Shown here piece after piece: positions 1 to 8,827 of a DNA stretch of 12,403 bases. Origin of the DNA: REEB95 sp035648735. Lineage in GTDB: Bacteria > Pseudomonadota > Alphaproteobacteria > ATCC43930 > CGMCC-115725. The stretch is taken from NCBI GenBank assembly GCA_035648735.1, contig DASRKX010000089.1, positions 1 through 12,403 on the forward strand. The letters are read 5' to 3'. The stretch's first letter is position 1. The number at the start of each line of letters is the position of its first letter. The notes below the pieces were generated by a model. It was given only the letters and a program-made list of their open reading frames with translations, made no database searches and was not told the origin of the DNA. The translations under genes and the position numbers were made by a program.

Positions 1-495
1 CTTCATCTTGAGGCCGAGGGCGCGCTCGGCGACCACCGAGCCGACATTGCCGCAGCCGATGATGCCCAGCACCTTGCCGGTGAGCTCGACACCCATGAAG
101 CGCGACTTCTCCCATTTGCCGGCCTGGGTCGAGCGGTCGGCGGCGGGAATTTCGCGCGCCAGGGCGAACATCAAGGCGATGGCGTGCTCGGCGGTGGTGA
201 TCGAATTGCCGAAGGGCGTATTCATCACGACGATGCCGCGCGCCGTCGCCGCCGGCACGTCGATATTGTCGACGCCGATGCCGGCGCGGCCGATCACCTT
301 CAGGTTCCGGGCCTGCTCGAGCACCGGCTTGGTGACCTTGGTCGCCGAGCGCACCGCCAGCCCGTCATACTGGCCGATGATCGCCTTGAGCTCGTCGGGC
401 GTGAGCTTCGTCTTGACGTCGGCGTCGACGCCGCGCTCCTTGAAAATGGCGAGTGCGCGGGGGCTCAACTCGTCAGCAATCAGGACTCTCGGCAT
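1..495 (-). CDS. serA: D-3-phosphoglycerate dehydrogenase, N-terminal part (3' end outside window)
   Basis: SerA oxidises 3-phosphoglycerate to 3-phosphohydroxypyruvate with NAD, the first step of serine synthesis in the cytoplasm. I translated the minus strand from the ATG at 495; 165 codons are open to the left edge. Visible family features are the substrate-domain segment GRAGIGVDNID (residues 70-80), NTPFGNS (92-98) followed by TAEH, and the start of the Rossmann fold with GxGxxG at 147-152 (GCGNVG). The C-terminal half of the catalytic core and any regulatory ACT domain lie outside the window, so allosteric type cannot be judged. An AGGA motif sits about 10 bases before the ATG. serC ends 41 bases upstream on the same strand with no terminator between, so the two are probably co-transcribed and supply consecutive steps of one pathway. 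Confidence 0.95.
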   Translation of the reverse strand, partial: MPRVLIADELSPRALAIFKERGVDADVKTKLTPDELKAIIGQYDGLAVRSATKVTKPVLEQARNLKVIGRAGIGVDNIDVPAATARGIVVMNTPFGNSITTAEHAIALMFALAREIPAADRSTQAGKWEKSRFMGVELTGKVLGIIGCGNVGSVVAERALGLKMK

Positions 496-536
496 AAGGC
501 GGCCGTCCTTGCGTAAAAGGCGTCGAGCGAGTGGAG

Positions 537-1694
537 CTAGGCGGCGGCGGCGCGGCGCAGCTCGCCGAAGGCCCAGTCGAGCCACGGCAGCAGCGCTTCT
601 ACGTCGCGCGCCTCGACGGTGGCGCCGCACCAGATGCGTAGACCCGGCGGCGCATCGCGGTGACCGGCAATGTCGTGGGCAACGCCTTCGTCGTCGAGCA
701 GCGCCTCGAGGCGCTTGACCTGGGCGCGCTGCGCGTCCGGCGTCAGGCGCAGAAACCACTCATCCGACACCTTGAGACAGACCGAGGTCGAGGAGCGGAT
801 TTTGGCGTCCGCCACCAGGAAATCGATCCAAGCGGTGCGCGCGACCCATTTTTCGATCGCCGCGAGGTTGGCCAGGCTGCGTGCCTTGAGCGCGGCCACG
901 CCGCCGACCGATTCGGCCCATTTCAGGCCGTCGATCGCATCCTCGACCGCGAGCATCGACGGCGTGTTGATGGTCTCCTCGTTGAAGATGCCCTCGGCGA
1001 ATTTTCCCTTGGATGTGAGCCGGAAAATCTTGGGCAGCGGCCAGGCGGGCTGGTAGGTCTCGAGCCGCTCCACCGCGCGCGGCGAGAGCGCCAGCATGCC
1101 GTGCGCCGCCTCGCCGCCCAGCACCTTCTGCCAGGACCAGGTGATGACATCGAGCTTCGGCCAGGGCAGCTCCATGGCGAAGGCGGCGGAGGTCGCGTCG
1201 CAGATCGTCAGGCCCTTGCGGTCGGGCTTGATCCAGTCGCCATTGGGCACGCGCGCGCCCGAGGTGGTGCCGTTCCACGTGAAAACCACGTCGCGATCGG
1301 TGTCGACCTGAGCGAGGTCGGGAATCCGGCCGTAGGGCGCGCGCAGGACGCGCAAATCGGAAATCTTGAGCTGCTTTTCGACGTCGGTCACCCAGCCCTC
1401 GCCGAAGACTTCCCAGGCCAGCAGATCAATCCCCCGCGCACCTAAAAGCGACCACATGGCCATCTCGACGGCGCCGGTATCCGATGCCGGCACGATGCCG
1501 AGCCGGTAGTCCTTCGGCATGCCGAGGATCGCGCGCGAGCGGTCGACGACTTCCTTGAGCTTGGCGCGGCCGGGCTTGGCGCGGTGCGAGCGTCCGAGCA
1601 GCGCGCCCTTGAGGGCCTCGGCGGTCCAACCGGGACGCTTGGCGCAGGGACCGGAGGAGAAACAGGGATTGGCGGGCCGGACTTGCGGCTTCAT
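537..1694 (-). CDS. serC: Phosphoserine aminotransferase (alphaproteobacterial type)
   Basis: SerC transfers an amino group from glutamate to 3-phosphohydroxypyruvate, giving O-phosphoserine. It is a PLP-dependent fold-type I aminotransferase, and the same enzyme often serves pyridoxal phosphate synthesis. The 385-residue protein begins with a typical NPCFSSGPCAKRPGW segment. It has a PLP-ring aspartate in ICDATSAAF (D166) and the Schiff-base lysine in WSWQKVLGG (K190). Length and motifs fit the SerC subgroup found in alphaproteobacteria and some archaea rather than the roughly 360-residue E. coli form (family knowledge). The ATG at 1694 has a strong GGAAGG ribosome site nine bases upstream, and that site lies within a hairpin. 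serA follows 41 bases downstream, so this is the first gene of a serC-serA operon. No missing active-site residue was noticed. Confidence 0.95.
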   Translation of the reverse strand: MKPQVRPANPCFSSGPCAKRPGWTAEALKGALLGRSHRAKPGRAKLKEVVDRSRAILGMPKDYRLGIVPASDTGAVEMAMWSLLGARGIDLLAWEVFGEGWVTDVEKQLKISDLRVLRAPYGRIPDLAQVDTDRDVVFTWNGTTSGARVPNGDWIKPDRKGLTICDATSAAFAMELPWPKLDVITWSWQKVLGGEAAHGMLALSPRAVERLETYQPAWPLPKIFRLTSKGKFAEGIFNEETINTPSMLAVEDAIDGLKWAESVGGVAALKARSLANLAAIEKWVARTAWIDFLVADAKIRSSTSVCLKVSDEWFLRLTPDAQRAQVKRLEALLDDEGVAHDIAGHRDAPPGLRIWCGATVEARDVEALLPWLDWAFGELRRAAAA

Positions 1695-1744
1695 CGGACT
1701 ATTCCTTCCAGAATAGTTGCGCCCCGTTGGGGAGGCGTGTCCCG
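1695..1744 (-). ncRNA. Candidate structured leader of serC (possible serC RNA motif)
   Basis: About 50 bases between the predicted transcription start and the serC ATG contain two adjacent inverted repeats. The first is CCCC-3 nt-GGGG (1722-1732). The second has perfect 7-bp arms ACTATTC/GAATAGT (1698-1704 and 1711-1717) around a 6-base loop. On the minus strand the loop and the 3' arm contain GGAAGGAA, the serC ribosome binding site, so folding would hide it. A conserved 'serC RNA motif' is known upstream of serC (often serC-serA) in alphaproteobacteria. Position and two-hairpin layout agree with it, but I could not run a covariance model, so the family assignment is an inference. Confidence 0.5.
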
Positions 1745-1750
1745 CCGACG

Positions 1751-1779
1751 AAGCTAGGGAAAGCGATGGACAGCGTCAA
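1751..1779 (-). promoter_or_regulatory. Predicted housekeeping-type promoter of serC-serA
   Basis: The minus strand reads TTGACG (plus positions 1774-1779), a 17-base spacer, then TAGCTT (1751-1756). The -35 matches the consensus in five of six bases; the -10 is weak, as is common in GC-rich alphaproteobacteria. Transcription would begin near 1744, just before the first leader hairpin. Spacing and location support the call, but it rests on sequence alone. Confidence 0.5.
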
Positions 1780-1884
1780 TTGCCGCGCGCGCCAGGAATC
1801 CCGGCGCTGCACCGCCGCACGGACCATTTGAACGGCGGCCGCCCATCCCGCAAACTCGAGCCGACAAGCAAGTCAGGGTGGAAC

Positions 1885-2340
1885 ATGGGCGGAATTCTGC
1901 AATTTTCGGCATTGGCCCTGCTGGCGGTGGGCGCCGGCGCGAGCTTCGTCATGCAGCAGGCGGTGAATGCCGATCTGCGCGTCAGCCTGGCCTCGCCGGC
2001 CTGGGCCGGCTTCGTCAGCTATCTCGGCGGGACGATCTGCATGCTGGCGCTCGCCGTCGCGCTGCGCGACGCCCTACCGTCATCGGGCGCCATCGCCAAG
2101 AGCCATTGGTGGGCGTGGAGCGGCGGCTTCTTCGGCGCCGTCTATATCGCCGTCTCGATCCTGCTGCTGCCGCGTCTCGGTGCCGCGACGGTGATCGCCC
2201 TCATCGTCGTCGGCCAGATGCTGGGCTCGCTCGCCTTCGACCATTTCGGGCTCTTCGGCCTGCCGCAGCACCCGGCCGACGCGCCGCGCATGCTCGGCGC
2301 GCTGCTGCTGATCGCCGGCGCGGTGCTGGTCAGGCTCTGA
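1885..2340 (+). CDS. Small DMT-superfamily membrane protein, YdcZ (DUF606) family
   Basis: This 151-residue, very hydrophobic protein has about five predicted membrane segments, roughly residues 5-25, 40-60, 78-96, 98-116 and 134-150. The pattern fits the YdcZ/DUF606 branch of the drug/metabolite transporter superfamily: an N-x-x-L-R after the first helix (28-32), W/G-rich GGFFGA (80-85), PRLGAA, VGQMLGS and DHFGLFG. Family length is about 140-150, so it looks complete. The substrate is unknown; members are generally half-size and may dimerise. The open frame extends upstream to 1717, but the extra 56 residues are charged and unlike the family, so I chose the ATG at 1885, preceded by an AGGGTGG-like ribosome site. 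It is the only plus-strand gene here. It diverges from serC and ends five bases before the stop of the convergent MaoC gene; no functional link to either neighbour is evident. Confidence 0.85.
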   Translation: MGGILQFSALALLAVGAGASFVMQQAVNADLRVSLASPAWAGFVSYLGGTICMLALAVALRDALPSSGAIAKSHWWAWSGGFFGAVYIAVSILLLPRLGAATVIALIVVGQMLGSLAFDHFGLFGLPQHPADAPRMLGALLLIAGAVLVRL

Positions 2341-2345
2341 GGCGT

Positions 2346-2798
2346 TCAGCCGGCCCTGCGCCGGCGCAGCAGATGCATCGCGGTATAGGTCAGCACCGCC
2401 TCGCCCTGCTGGTTCACGTAGCGATAGGCGCCGCGCAGGATGCCGCGGTCGGGCTTCGATTGGGAGGGGCGGAGTTCGGCCACCGCCATTTCGACATGCA
2501 GCACGTCGCCCGGCCGCACCGGCTTGAGCCAGCGCAGCTCGTCGAAGCCGGGCGAGCCCAGGCTCGCCGCCTTGAAGATGCCAGTGTCCCAGATCAGGCG
2601 AAAGCCCAGGGCCAGCGTCTGGAAGCCGCTGGCGATCAGCCCGCCATAGATCGAGTGCTTGGCCGCCTCGGGATCGAGGTGGAAGGGCTGCGGATCGTAC
2701 ACGCGCGCGAATTCGACGATCATCGTCTCGGTGACGGTGATTCCGGGCGTGACGAACATCTCGCCCGTTTTGAAATCGTCGAAATAGCGCTCGTCCAT
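2346..2798 (-). CDS. MaoC-family (hot-dog fold) dehydratase/hydratase
   Basis: The predicted 150-residue protein has the single hot-dog domain of the MaoC/R-specific enoyl-CoA hydratase family. The hydratase signature is visible as YDPQPFHLD (34-42), giving the usual catalytic Asp35 and His40, followed by YGGLIASGF (51-59), which lines the active site. Such proteins hydrate or dehydrate acyl-CoA thioesters; the acyl substrate cannot be told from sequence. The open frame could start at a TTG at 2825, but the ATG at 2798 is preferred because it has an AGGCGG-type ribosome site and puts the family start (DERYFDDFKTGE) right at the N-terminus. The GNAT gene ends 33 bases upstream, so this is probably the last gene of the ftsH-glmM-thiD string. 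No terminator was seen after it, only five bases separating it from the convergent transporter gene. Confidence 0.88.
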   Translation of the reverse strand: MDERYFDDFKTGEMFVTPGITVTETMIVEFARVYDPQPFHLDPEAAKHSIYGGLIASGFQTLALGFRLIWDTGIFKAASLGSPGFDELRWLKPVRPGDVLHVEMAVAELRPSQSKPDRGILRGAYRYVNQQGEAVLTYTAMHLLRRRRAG

Positions 2799-2831
2799 CG
2801 ACGCCCCCGCCTTTTGGCGCGACAATCTAGC

Positions 2832-3245
2832 CTAGCGGCGGTCGAGGGTGAAGGCGCGGTCGCTGCGCGCCATGCCGATTCGCGGGTAATAATCGATGGC
2901 CTTGGGCGCGGCGAGCAGGATGAGCATGGTGTCGCCGCCGGCGCGTTCATGCGTCAGGCGGATGAGCTCGCGGCCGATGCCGCGCCGCTGCAGCGCTTCG
3001 TCCACCGCCAGATCCGAGAGATAGCAGCAATAGGAGAAATCGGTGACGGCGCGTGAGACGCCGACCAGCCTGCCGCGCGCATCGCGGGCGCAGAGGCGGA
3101 TGTCGGCCTTGGCCAGCATGCGCGCGATCCGCGCGCGGTCGTCGACCGGGCGGCGCTCCGCCAGGGTCGAGCGGCGCAGGATTTCGATGAATTCCTCGGC
3201 CGTCAGGCCCGGCTCGTCGCGGAAGGTCACGCCTTGCGGTATCAT
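2832..3245 (-). CDS. GNAT-family N-acetyltransferase
   Basis: This 137-residue protein fits a single GNAT domain. The acetyl-CoA pyrophosphate loop is seen as QRRGIGREL (86-94), preceded by the beta-4 strand segment YLSDLAVDE (75-83), and the domain closes with a YYPRIGM segment (119-125) typical of motif B. The acceptor substrate is unknown. The start is secure: ATG at 3245 has GGAGG five bases upstream (3251-3255), encoded in the last codons of thiD, and the ATG overlaps the thiD TGA by four bases (ATGA). It is therefore very likely translated from the same message as thiD. The MaoC gene follows after 33 bases. A link between acetyl transfer and thiamine or amino-sugar metabolism is possible only by context; I do not assign one. 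Confidence 0.88.
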   Translation of the reverse strand: MIPQGVTFRDEPGLTAEEFIEILRRSTLAERRPVDDRARIARMLAKADIRLCARDARGRLVGVSRAVTDFSYCCYLSDLAVDEALQRRGIGRELIRLTHERAGGDTMLILLAAPKAIDYYPRIGMARSDRAFTLDRR

Positions 3246-4042
3246 TTTTTCCTCCGCGTCGCGGCGCCGATGCCGATCGGTCCGTTGCCCTTGCCCAGTC
3301 CCGGCGCCGAGCGGATGGCATCCTGCACGAAGCGATGGGCGCGGGTGACGGCGGGTTTGAGCTTCAAGCCTTGCGCGAGCCCGGCGGCGATCGCCGAGGC
3401 ATAGGCGCAGCCGGTGCCGTGGGTCGAGCGCGTCTTGATGCGCTTGGCCGCGAGGGTGAAGCTCGTCCGGCCGTCGGTGACGAAATCGACCAGACGGTCG
3501 CCCGCGAGGTGGCCGCCCTTGACCACCACGGCCTTGGCACCCATCCGCAGCAGCGCCGCGGCGGCGCGCTTCATGCCGTCGAGATTTTCCACGGCGAGGC
3601 CGGTCAGCATCGCCGCCTCGGGCAGATTCGGCGTCACCACCGCCGCGCGGGCAACGAGGCGGCGCTTCAACCGTTCGACTCCCGGCTCATCGAGCAAGGG
3701 CGCGCCGGAACTCGCCGCGATCACCGGATCGACGACCAGGCGAATCTTCGGCGCCAGCGATTCGAGCGCGTCGGCCACCGCCTCGACCACCGCGGCATCG
3801 ACCAGCATGCCGGTCTTGATGCAATCGGCGCCGATATCGGACAGCACCGCGGCGATCTGGCGACGGACAAAATCGGGATTGACGGGAAGGACGGCCTCGA
3901 CACCGAGCGTGTTCTGCGCCGTCAGCGCGGTAACCGCCGTCGCGGCATAGCCGCCAAGCGCCGTCACCGTCTTGATATCGGCCTGGATGCCCGCGCCGCC
4001 GCCCGAATCCGAGCCGGCGATGATGAGCACGCGGCCCTTCAT
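3242..4042 (-). CDS. thiD: Hydroxymethylpyrimidine/phosphomethylpyrimidine kinase
   Basis: ThiD phosphorylates 4-amino-5-hydroxymethyl-2-methylpyrimidine twice to give HMP-diphosphate for thiamine synthesis. The 266-residue length is normal for this ribokinase-like family. Features seen are IAGSDSGGGAGIQADIKT at the N-terminus (8-25), TPNLPE (137-142), VVKGGH (173-178) and the anion-hole motif THGTGC (207-212), whose Cys212 corresponds to the conserved catalytic-site cysteine. The C-terminal tail ends in RRKK, whose codons also carry the ribosome site of the next gene. The ATG at 4042 overlaps the glmM stop as ATGA; a GGAGGG lies about 12 bases upstream, further than ideal, which is consistent with coupled translation from glmM. 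No other thiamine gene is in the window, so thiD sits apart from any thi cluster here, and no TPP riboswitch is visible before it. Confidence 0.95.
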   Translation of the reverse strand: MKGRVLIIAGSDSGGGAGIQADIKTVTALGGYAATAVTALTAQNTLGVEAVLPVNPDFVRRQIAAVLSDIGADCIKTGMLVDAAVVEAVADALESLAPKIRLVVDPVIAASSGAPLLDEPGVERLKRRLVARAAVVTPNLPEAAMLTGLAVENLDGMKRAAAALLRMGAKAVVVKGGHLAGDRLVDFVTDGRTSFTLAAKRIKTRSTHGTGCAYASAIAAGLAQGLKLKPAVTRAHRFVQDAIRSAPGLGKGNGPIGIGAATRRKK

Positions 4043-5415
4043 TGGGCCGCGTCGCCCTCCGCGTGGGATGCGCCGGCGAGCGCCGCCGCGATCGCGTCGA
4101 TCACGGAGACGATCAGCGATTCGCTTTCACCCTCAGCCATGATGCGGATCAGTTTCTCGGTGCCGGATTTGCGCACTACCAGGCGGCCGCCGGCGCCCAG
4201 GCGCTTCTCGCCGGCGCTGATGGCGGATTTGACCGCAGGCGATTCGAGCGCCGCGCCGCCATTGACCGGAACATTGCGCAGCAGCTGCGGCAGGGGCTCG
4301 AACACTTTGCAGACGCGGCTCGCCGGGGTCCCACCCTCGACGATCGCCGCCAGCACCTGAAGCGCCGCCATGAGGCCGTCGCCGGTGGTCGAATAATCGC
4401 CGAGGATGATATGGCCCGACTGTTCGCCGCCGAGATTGCAGCCGTCGCGACGCATCGCCTCGACGACATAGCGGTCGCCGACCTGGACGCGCGTCACCTT
4501 GATGCCGCGCCCGGTCAGGTGCCGCTCGAAGCCGAGATTGGACATCACGGTCGAGATGATTCCGGCCGGCGCCAGGCGCCCGGCCTTGTGCCAATTGGCC
4601 GCGATCAGCGCCATGAGCTGGTCGCCGTCGAGGATGCGGCCCTGCTCGTCAGCCACCAGGAGGCGGTCGGCGTCGCCATCGAGCGCCAATCCCAGATGCG
4701 CCTGATGCTCGACGACGGCGCGCTGCATCGCCTCGGGCGCGGTCGTGCCGCAGCCGCGATTGATGTTGAGGCCGTCGGGTGTCACGGCTAGCGGCACCAC
4801 TTCGGCGCCCAATTCCCACAGCACGGTGGGCGCCACCTTGTAGGCGGCGCCGTTGGCGCAATCGACGACGACTTTCAGGCCGTCGAGGCGCAATCCCTTG
4901 GGGAAGGTGTTCTTGACGAATTCGATATAGCGGCCGCCGGCGTCGTCGAGTCGCTTGGCGCGGCCGAGGCTGCTCGAATGCGCCCGGTTCTTGTGGGTGT
5001 GGTCGATTTCGGCTTCGATGGCGCTCTCGATCTCGTCGGATAGCTTGTAGCCGTCGGGGCCGAAGAGCTTGATGCCGTTATCCTCGAACGGATTGTGCGA
5101 GGCCGAGATCATGACGCCGAGATCGGCGCGCATGCTGCGGGTCAGCATGGCGATGGCGGGGGTCGGCAGCGGCCCGACCAGGACCACGTCCATGCCCATC
5201 GCGATGAAGCCGGCGGTGAGCGCGGGCTCGATCAGATAACCGGAAAGCCTTGTGTCCTTGCCGATCACGGCCAGATGCCGGTGATCGCCGCGGTTGAGCA
5301 CCAACCCGGCCGCCATCGCCACCTTGAGCGCGGTGTCGGCGGTCATCGGCTCGCTATTGGCGGTGCCGCGGATGCCGTCGGTGCCGAACAGTCGGCGTGT
5401 CTTTCCGGATTTCAA
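4039..5415 (-). CDS. glmM: Phosphoglucosamine mutase
   Basis: GlmM converts glucosamine-6-phosphate to glucosamine-1-phosphate, leading to UDP-GlcNAc for peptidoglycan and LPS. With the start chosen here (458 residues) the order is RRLFGTDGIRGTAN near the N-terminus, the phosphoserine loop ISASHNP with Ser106, the Mg-binding loop DGDADR (246-251), the sugar-binding GGEQSGH (329-335) and the C-terminal phosphate-binding RKSGTE (415-420). No ATG fits the start. I chose TTG at 5415 because AGGGGG lies five bases upstream (5421-5426). The alternative TTG at 5445 would add ten residues and overlap the ftsH stop as TTGA, but lacks a spaced ribosome site. With the chosen start the gene begins 26 bases after ftsH. 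folP, which separates ftsH and glmM in E. coli, is absent here. Confidence 0.95.
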   Translation of the reverse strand: MKSGKTRRLFGTDGIRGTANSEPMTADTALKVAMAAGLVLNRGDHRHLAVIGKDTRLSGYLIEPALTAGFIAMGMDVVLVGPLPTPAIAMLTRSMRADLGVMISASHNPFEDNGIKLFGPDGYKLSDEIESAIEAEIDHTHKNRAHSSSLGRAKRLDDAGGRYIEFVKNTFPKGLRLDGLKVVVDCANGAAYKVAPTVLWELGAEVVPLAVTPDGLNINRGCGTTAPEAMQRAVVEHQAHLGLALDGDADRLLVADEQGRILDGDQLMALIAANWHKAGRLAPAGIISTVMSNLGFERHLTGRGIKVTRVQVGDRYVVEAMRRDGCNLGGEQSGHIILGDYSTTGDGLMAALQVLAAIVEGGTPASRVCKVFEPLPQLLRNVPVNGGAALESPAVKSAISAGEKRLGAGGRLVVRKSGTEKLIRIMAEGESESLIVSVIDAIAAALAGASHAEGDAAQ

Positions 5416-5420
5416 CGAAT

Positions 5421-5426
5421 CCCCCT
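5421..5426 (-). promoter_or_regulatory. Ribosome binding site that decides the glmM start
   Basis: On the minus strand AGGGGG is followed by five bases and then TTG at 5415. It is the only well-spaced Shine-Dalgarno sequence before the conserved GlmM N-terminus, and therefore favours the shorter of the two possible TTG starts. Confidence 0.55.
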
Positions 5427-5441
5427 GGGCGAGCCGCGCGC

Positions 5442-7373
<1,932 letters not shown>

Positions 7374-7490
7374 GGGTCCACGGGCCTTTCCATGCGGAGC
7401 CGGCGATCCTTCCTTCTGAAGGACTCACGTCAGGGGGCGACGTCCCCGCCGCTTCGCCGAGCTATGTTACTACATAAGATGCGTTGCCGC
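7374..7490 (-). promoter_or_regulatory. tilS-ftsH intergenic region with inverted repeats, probable ftsH control region
   Basis: This is one of the longest gaps in the minus-strand gene string. It is AT-richer at its upstream end, where TATGT-AGTA-ACATA forms a small inverted repeat (7463-7476). Further down are TCCTT-CTG-AAGGA (7411-7423) and a GGGG/CCCC pair around ACGTCG. I see no good -35/-10 pair and no clear heat-shock promoter, although ftsH is heat-inducible in many bacteria. No T-run follows any repeat, so a terminator after tilS is unlikely. The promoter role is inferred from position. Confidence 0.3.
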
Positions 7491-8822
7491 TTAAACAACT
7501 CTTAAACCAAGGCTGGCCAAGGATCGCAAGGGACGGAAAACGGCGTTTTCGGGGCCGAAAACGGCGCCCGCGAAACCGCTGCGCCGCCAGCCGAACGCCG
7601 GCACCGCCGCCAGCCCCGCCGCGTCGAAGAAAGCGGGCAGCGCAGCGCGTACCGCCGCCGGCAAGTCGTCGCCCCAGCCCGCCTTGCCCAATTGCGCGGC
7701 ACCCGATGGTCCGAGCGCGCCGACCGCGAGGCCGGCGGCTGCGGCAGCCGGCACGGCGATGGCGAATCGGCGGTCCCAATGCAGGCTGGCGCCGGGCGGC
7801 GCTGGCATCGGCGCGGCAATGGCGGCGCTCTCGCGGCAGATCAGCAGGCCGCTTGCCTTGGGCACCGTCAGGCAGCCGGACAGGGTCCGCGCGCCCGCCA
7901 GCCCGTCGCCCAGAGCGGCAAGGAGCCTCTCCAGATTCTCAAGCCGCGGCGGATAGGCGCCGCCCCCGACGGCACCCAGCGTCGCCGCCAGGGCGCGCAA
8001 GCCTGCCTCCGCCGGCGCCGCGACAAGCGCCGCCGCATCGACGAGCGCATAACCCTCGGGATAAAGCGCGACCGAGCGCGCCAGCAACTCGGCCGTCATG
8101 ATTTCGAGCGCGGCGCGCGCCCGGCCGAGCCGCCCCGCGGTTGCGGCGAGACGGTCCGCGGTGAGGCCCTCGGCTTCGAGCGTGCCGCGCGCCGCGCGCA
8201 GCCGCACGCGCTGATACGCCGCATCGCGGTTCATCGCGTCTTCGATCGGCACCAGGCCGACCGCCGCGACGGTCGCCGCGAGACGCCCTTGTTCGACGCC
8301 GAGGAGCGGCCGTAGCAGGCGACAGTTACGGCGCGCGCTTTCGCCCGCCATGCCGGAGAGGCCGTCGACGCCGCTGCCGCGCGCCAACCGGATCAGGAAG
8401 GTCTCGGCTTGGTCCTCGCGATGATGGGCCGTCAGCAGATGCAGGACGCCCTGCGCTGCGCACCAGCGTTCGAGCAATTCATAACGTGCGGCGCGCGCGG
8501 CGCCCTCGATATTTGCCAGCGGCGGCGGACCGTCACGCTCCAGGACCTCATGCGCGATGCCGCGCGCCGCCATCATCGCGCCGACCGCGGCGGCCTCATC
8601 CGTCGATTCCGGCCGCAAGCGATGATCGACGGTGAGAACGGTGAGCGCGCCGCCCTGCGCGCGCGCCCAGCGATCGGCGAGCAACACAAGCGCGAGGCTA
8701 TCGGCGCCGCCCGAGCAGGCAATTGCGAGGTGGGGTTTGTCCTCGAAGGGCGCGAAACGCGCCATCAGCGCGTCGAATTCGGCGGCAGCGAGCGGCGCGA
8801 GCGGCAGCGACGCGCCTTCCAT
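7491..8822 (-). CDS. tilS: tRNA(Ile)-lysidine synthetase
   Basis: TilS attaches lysine to C34 of the tRNA-Ile CAU anticodon using ATP, changing both its charging and its decoding to AUA. The protein (443 residues from the ATG at 8822) carries the N-type ATP pyrophosphatase loop SGGADS (residues 37-42), then TVDHRLRPES, and the HHREDQAETFLIRLARGSG segment typical of TilS. The C-terminal 150 or so residues are alanine-rich and diverged, ending in a segment with PAFFDAAG and FGWRR, as often seen in alphaproteobacterial members; I could not align it to the E. coli tRNA-binding domains. A TTG at 8831 overlapping the cpoB stop as TTGA is an alternative start adding three residues; neither start has a strong ribosome site. 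Co-transcription with cpoB is very likely. Confidence 0.93.
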   Translation of the reverse strand: MEGASLPLAPLAAAEFDALMARFAPFEDKPHLAIACSGGADSLALVLLADRWARAQGGALTVLTVDHRLRPESTDEAAAVGAMMAARGIAHEVLERDGPPPLANIEGAARAARYELLERWCAAQGVLHLLTAHHREDQAETFLIRLARGSGVDGLSGMAGESARRNCRLLRPLLGVEQGRLAATVAAVGLVPIEDAMNRDAAYQRVRLRAARGTLEAEGLTADRLAATAGRLGRARAALEIMTAELLARSVALYPEGYALVDAAALVAAPAEAGLRALAATLGAVGGGAYPPRLENLERLLAALGDGLAGARTLSGCLTVPKASGLLICRESAAIAAPMPAPPGASLHWDRRFAIAVPAAAAAGLAVGALGPSGAAQLGKAGWGDDLPAAVRAALPAFFDAAGLAAVPAFGWRRSGFAGAVFGPENAVFRPLRSLASLGLRVV

Positions 8823-8827
8823 CGGCG

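Noticed and set aside
1828..1856. Possible promoter of the DMT gene: TTGAAC, 17-base spacer, CAAACT on the plus strand
   Set aside because: The -10 matches only three of six bases, which is too weak to list as a feature.
1717..1884. Upstream extension of the DMT protein by 56 residues
   Set aside because: The added residues are hydrophilic, unlike the family, and overlap the serC leader and promoter. The ATG at 1885 fits the family length.
2336..2375. GC-rich inverted repeats at the convergent transporter/MaoC junction
   Set aside because: There is no T-run on either side and the arms lie within coding sequence, so a terminator is not supported.
1878..3056. 392-residue plus-strand frame covering the transporter, MaoC and GNAT genes
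   Set aside because: It crosses three recognisable genes in other frames or strands, and its composition is Arg/Ala-rich with no domain.
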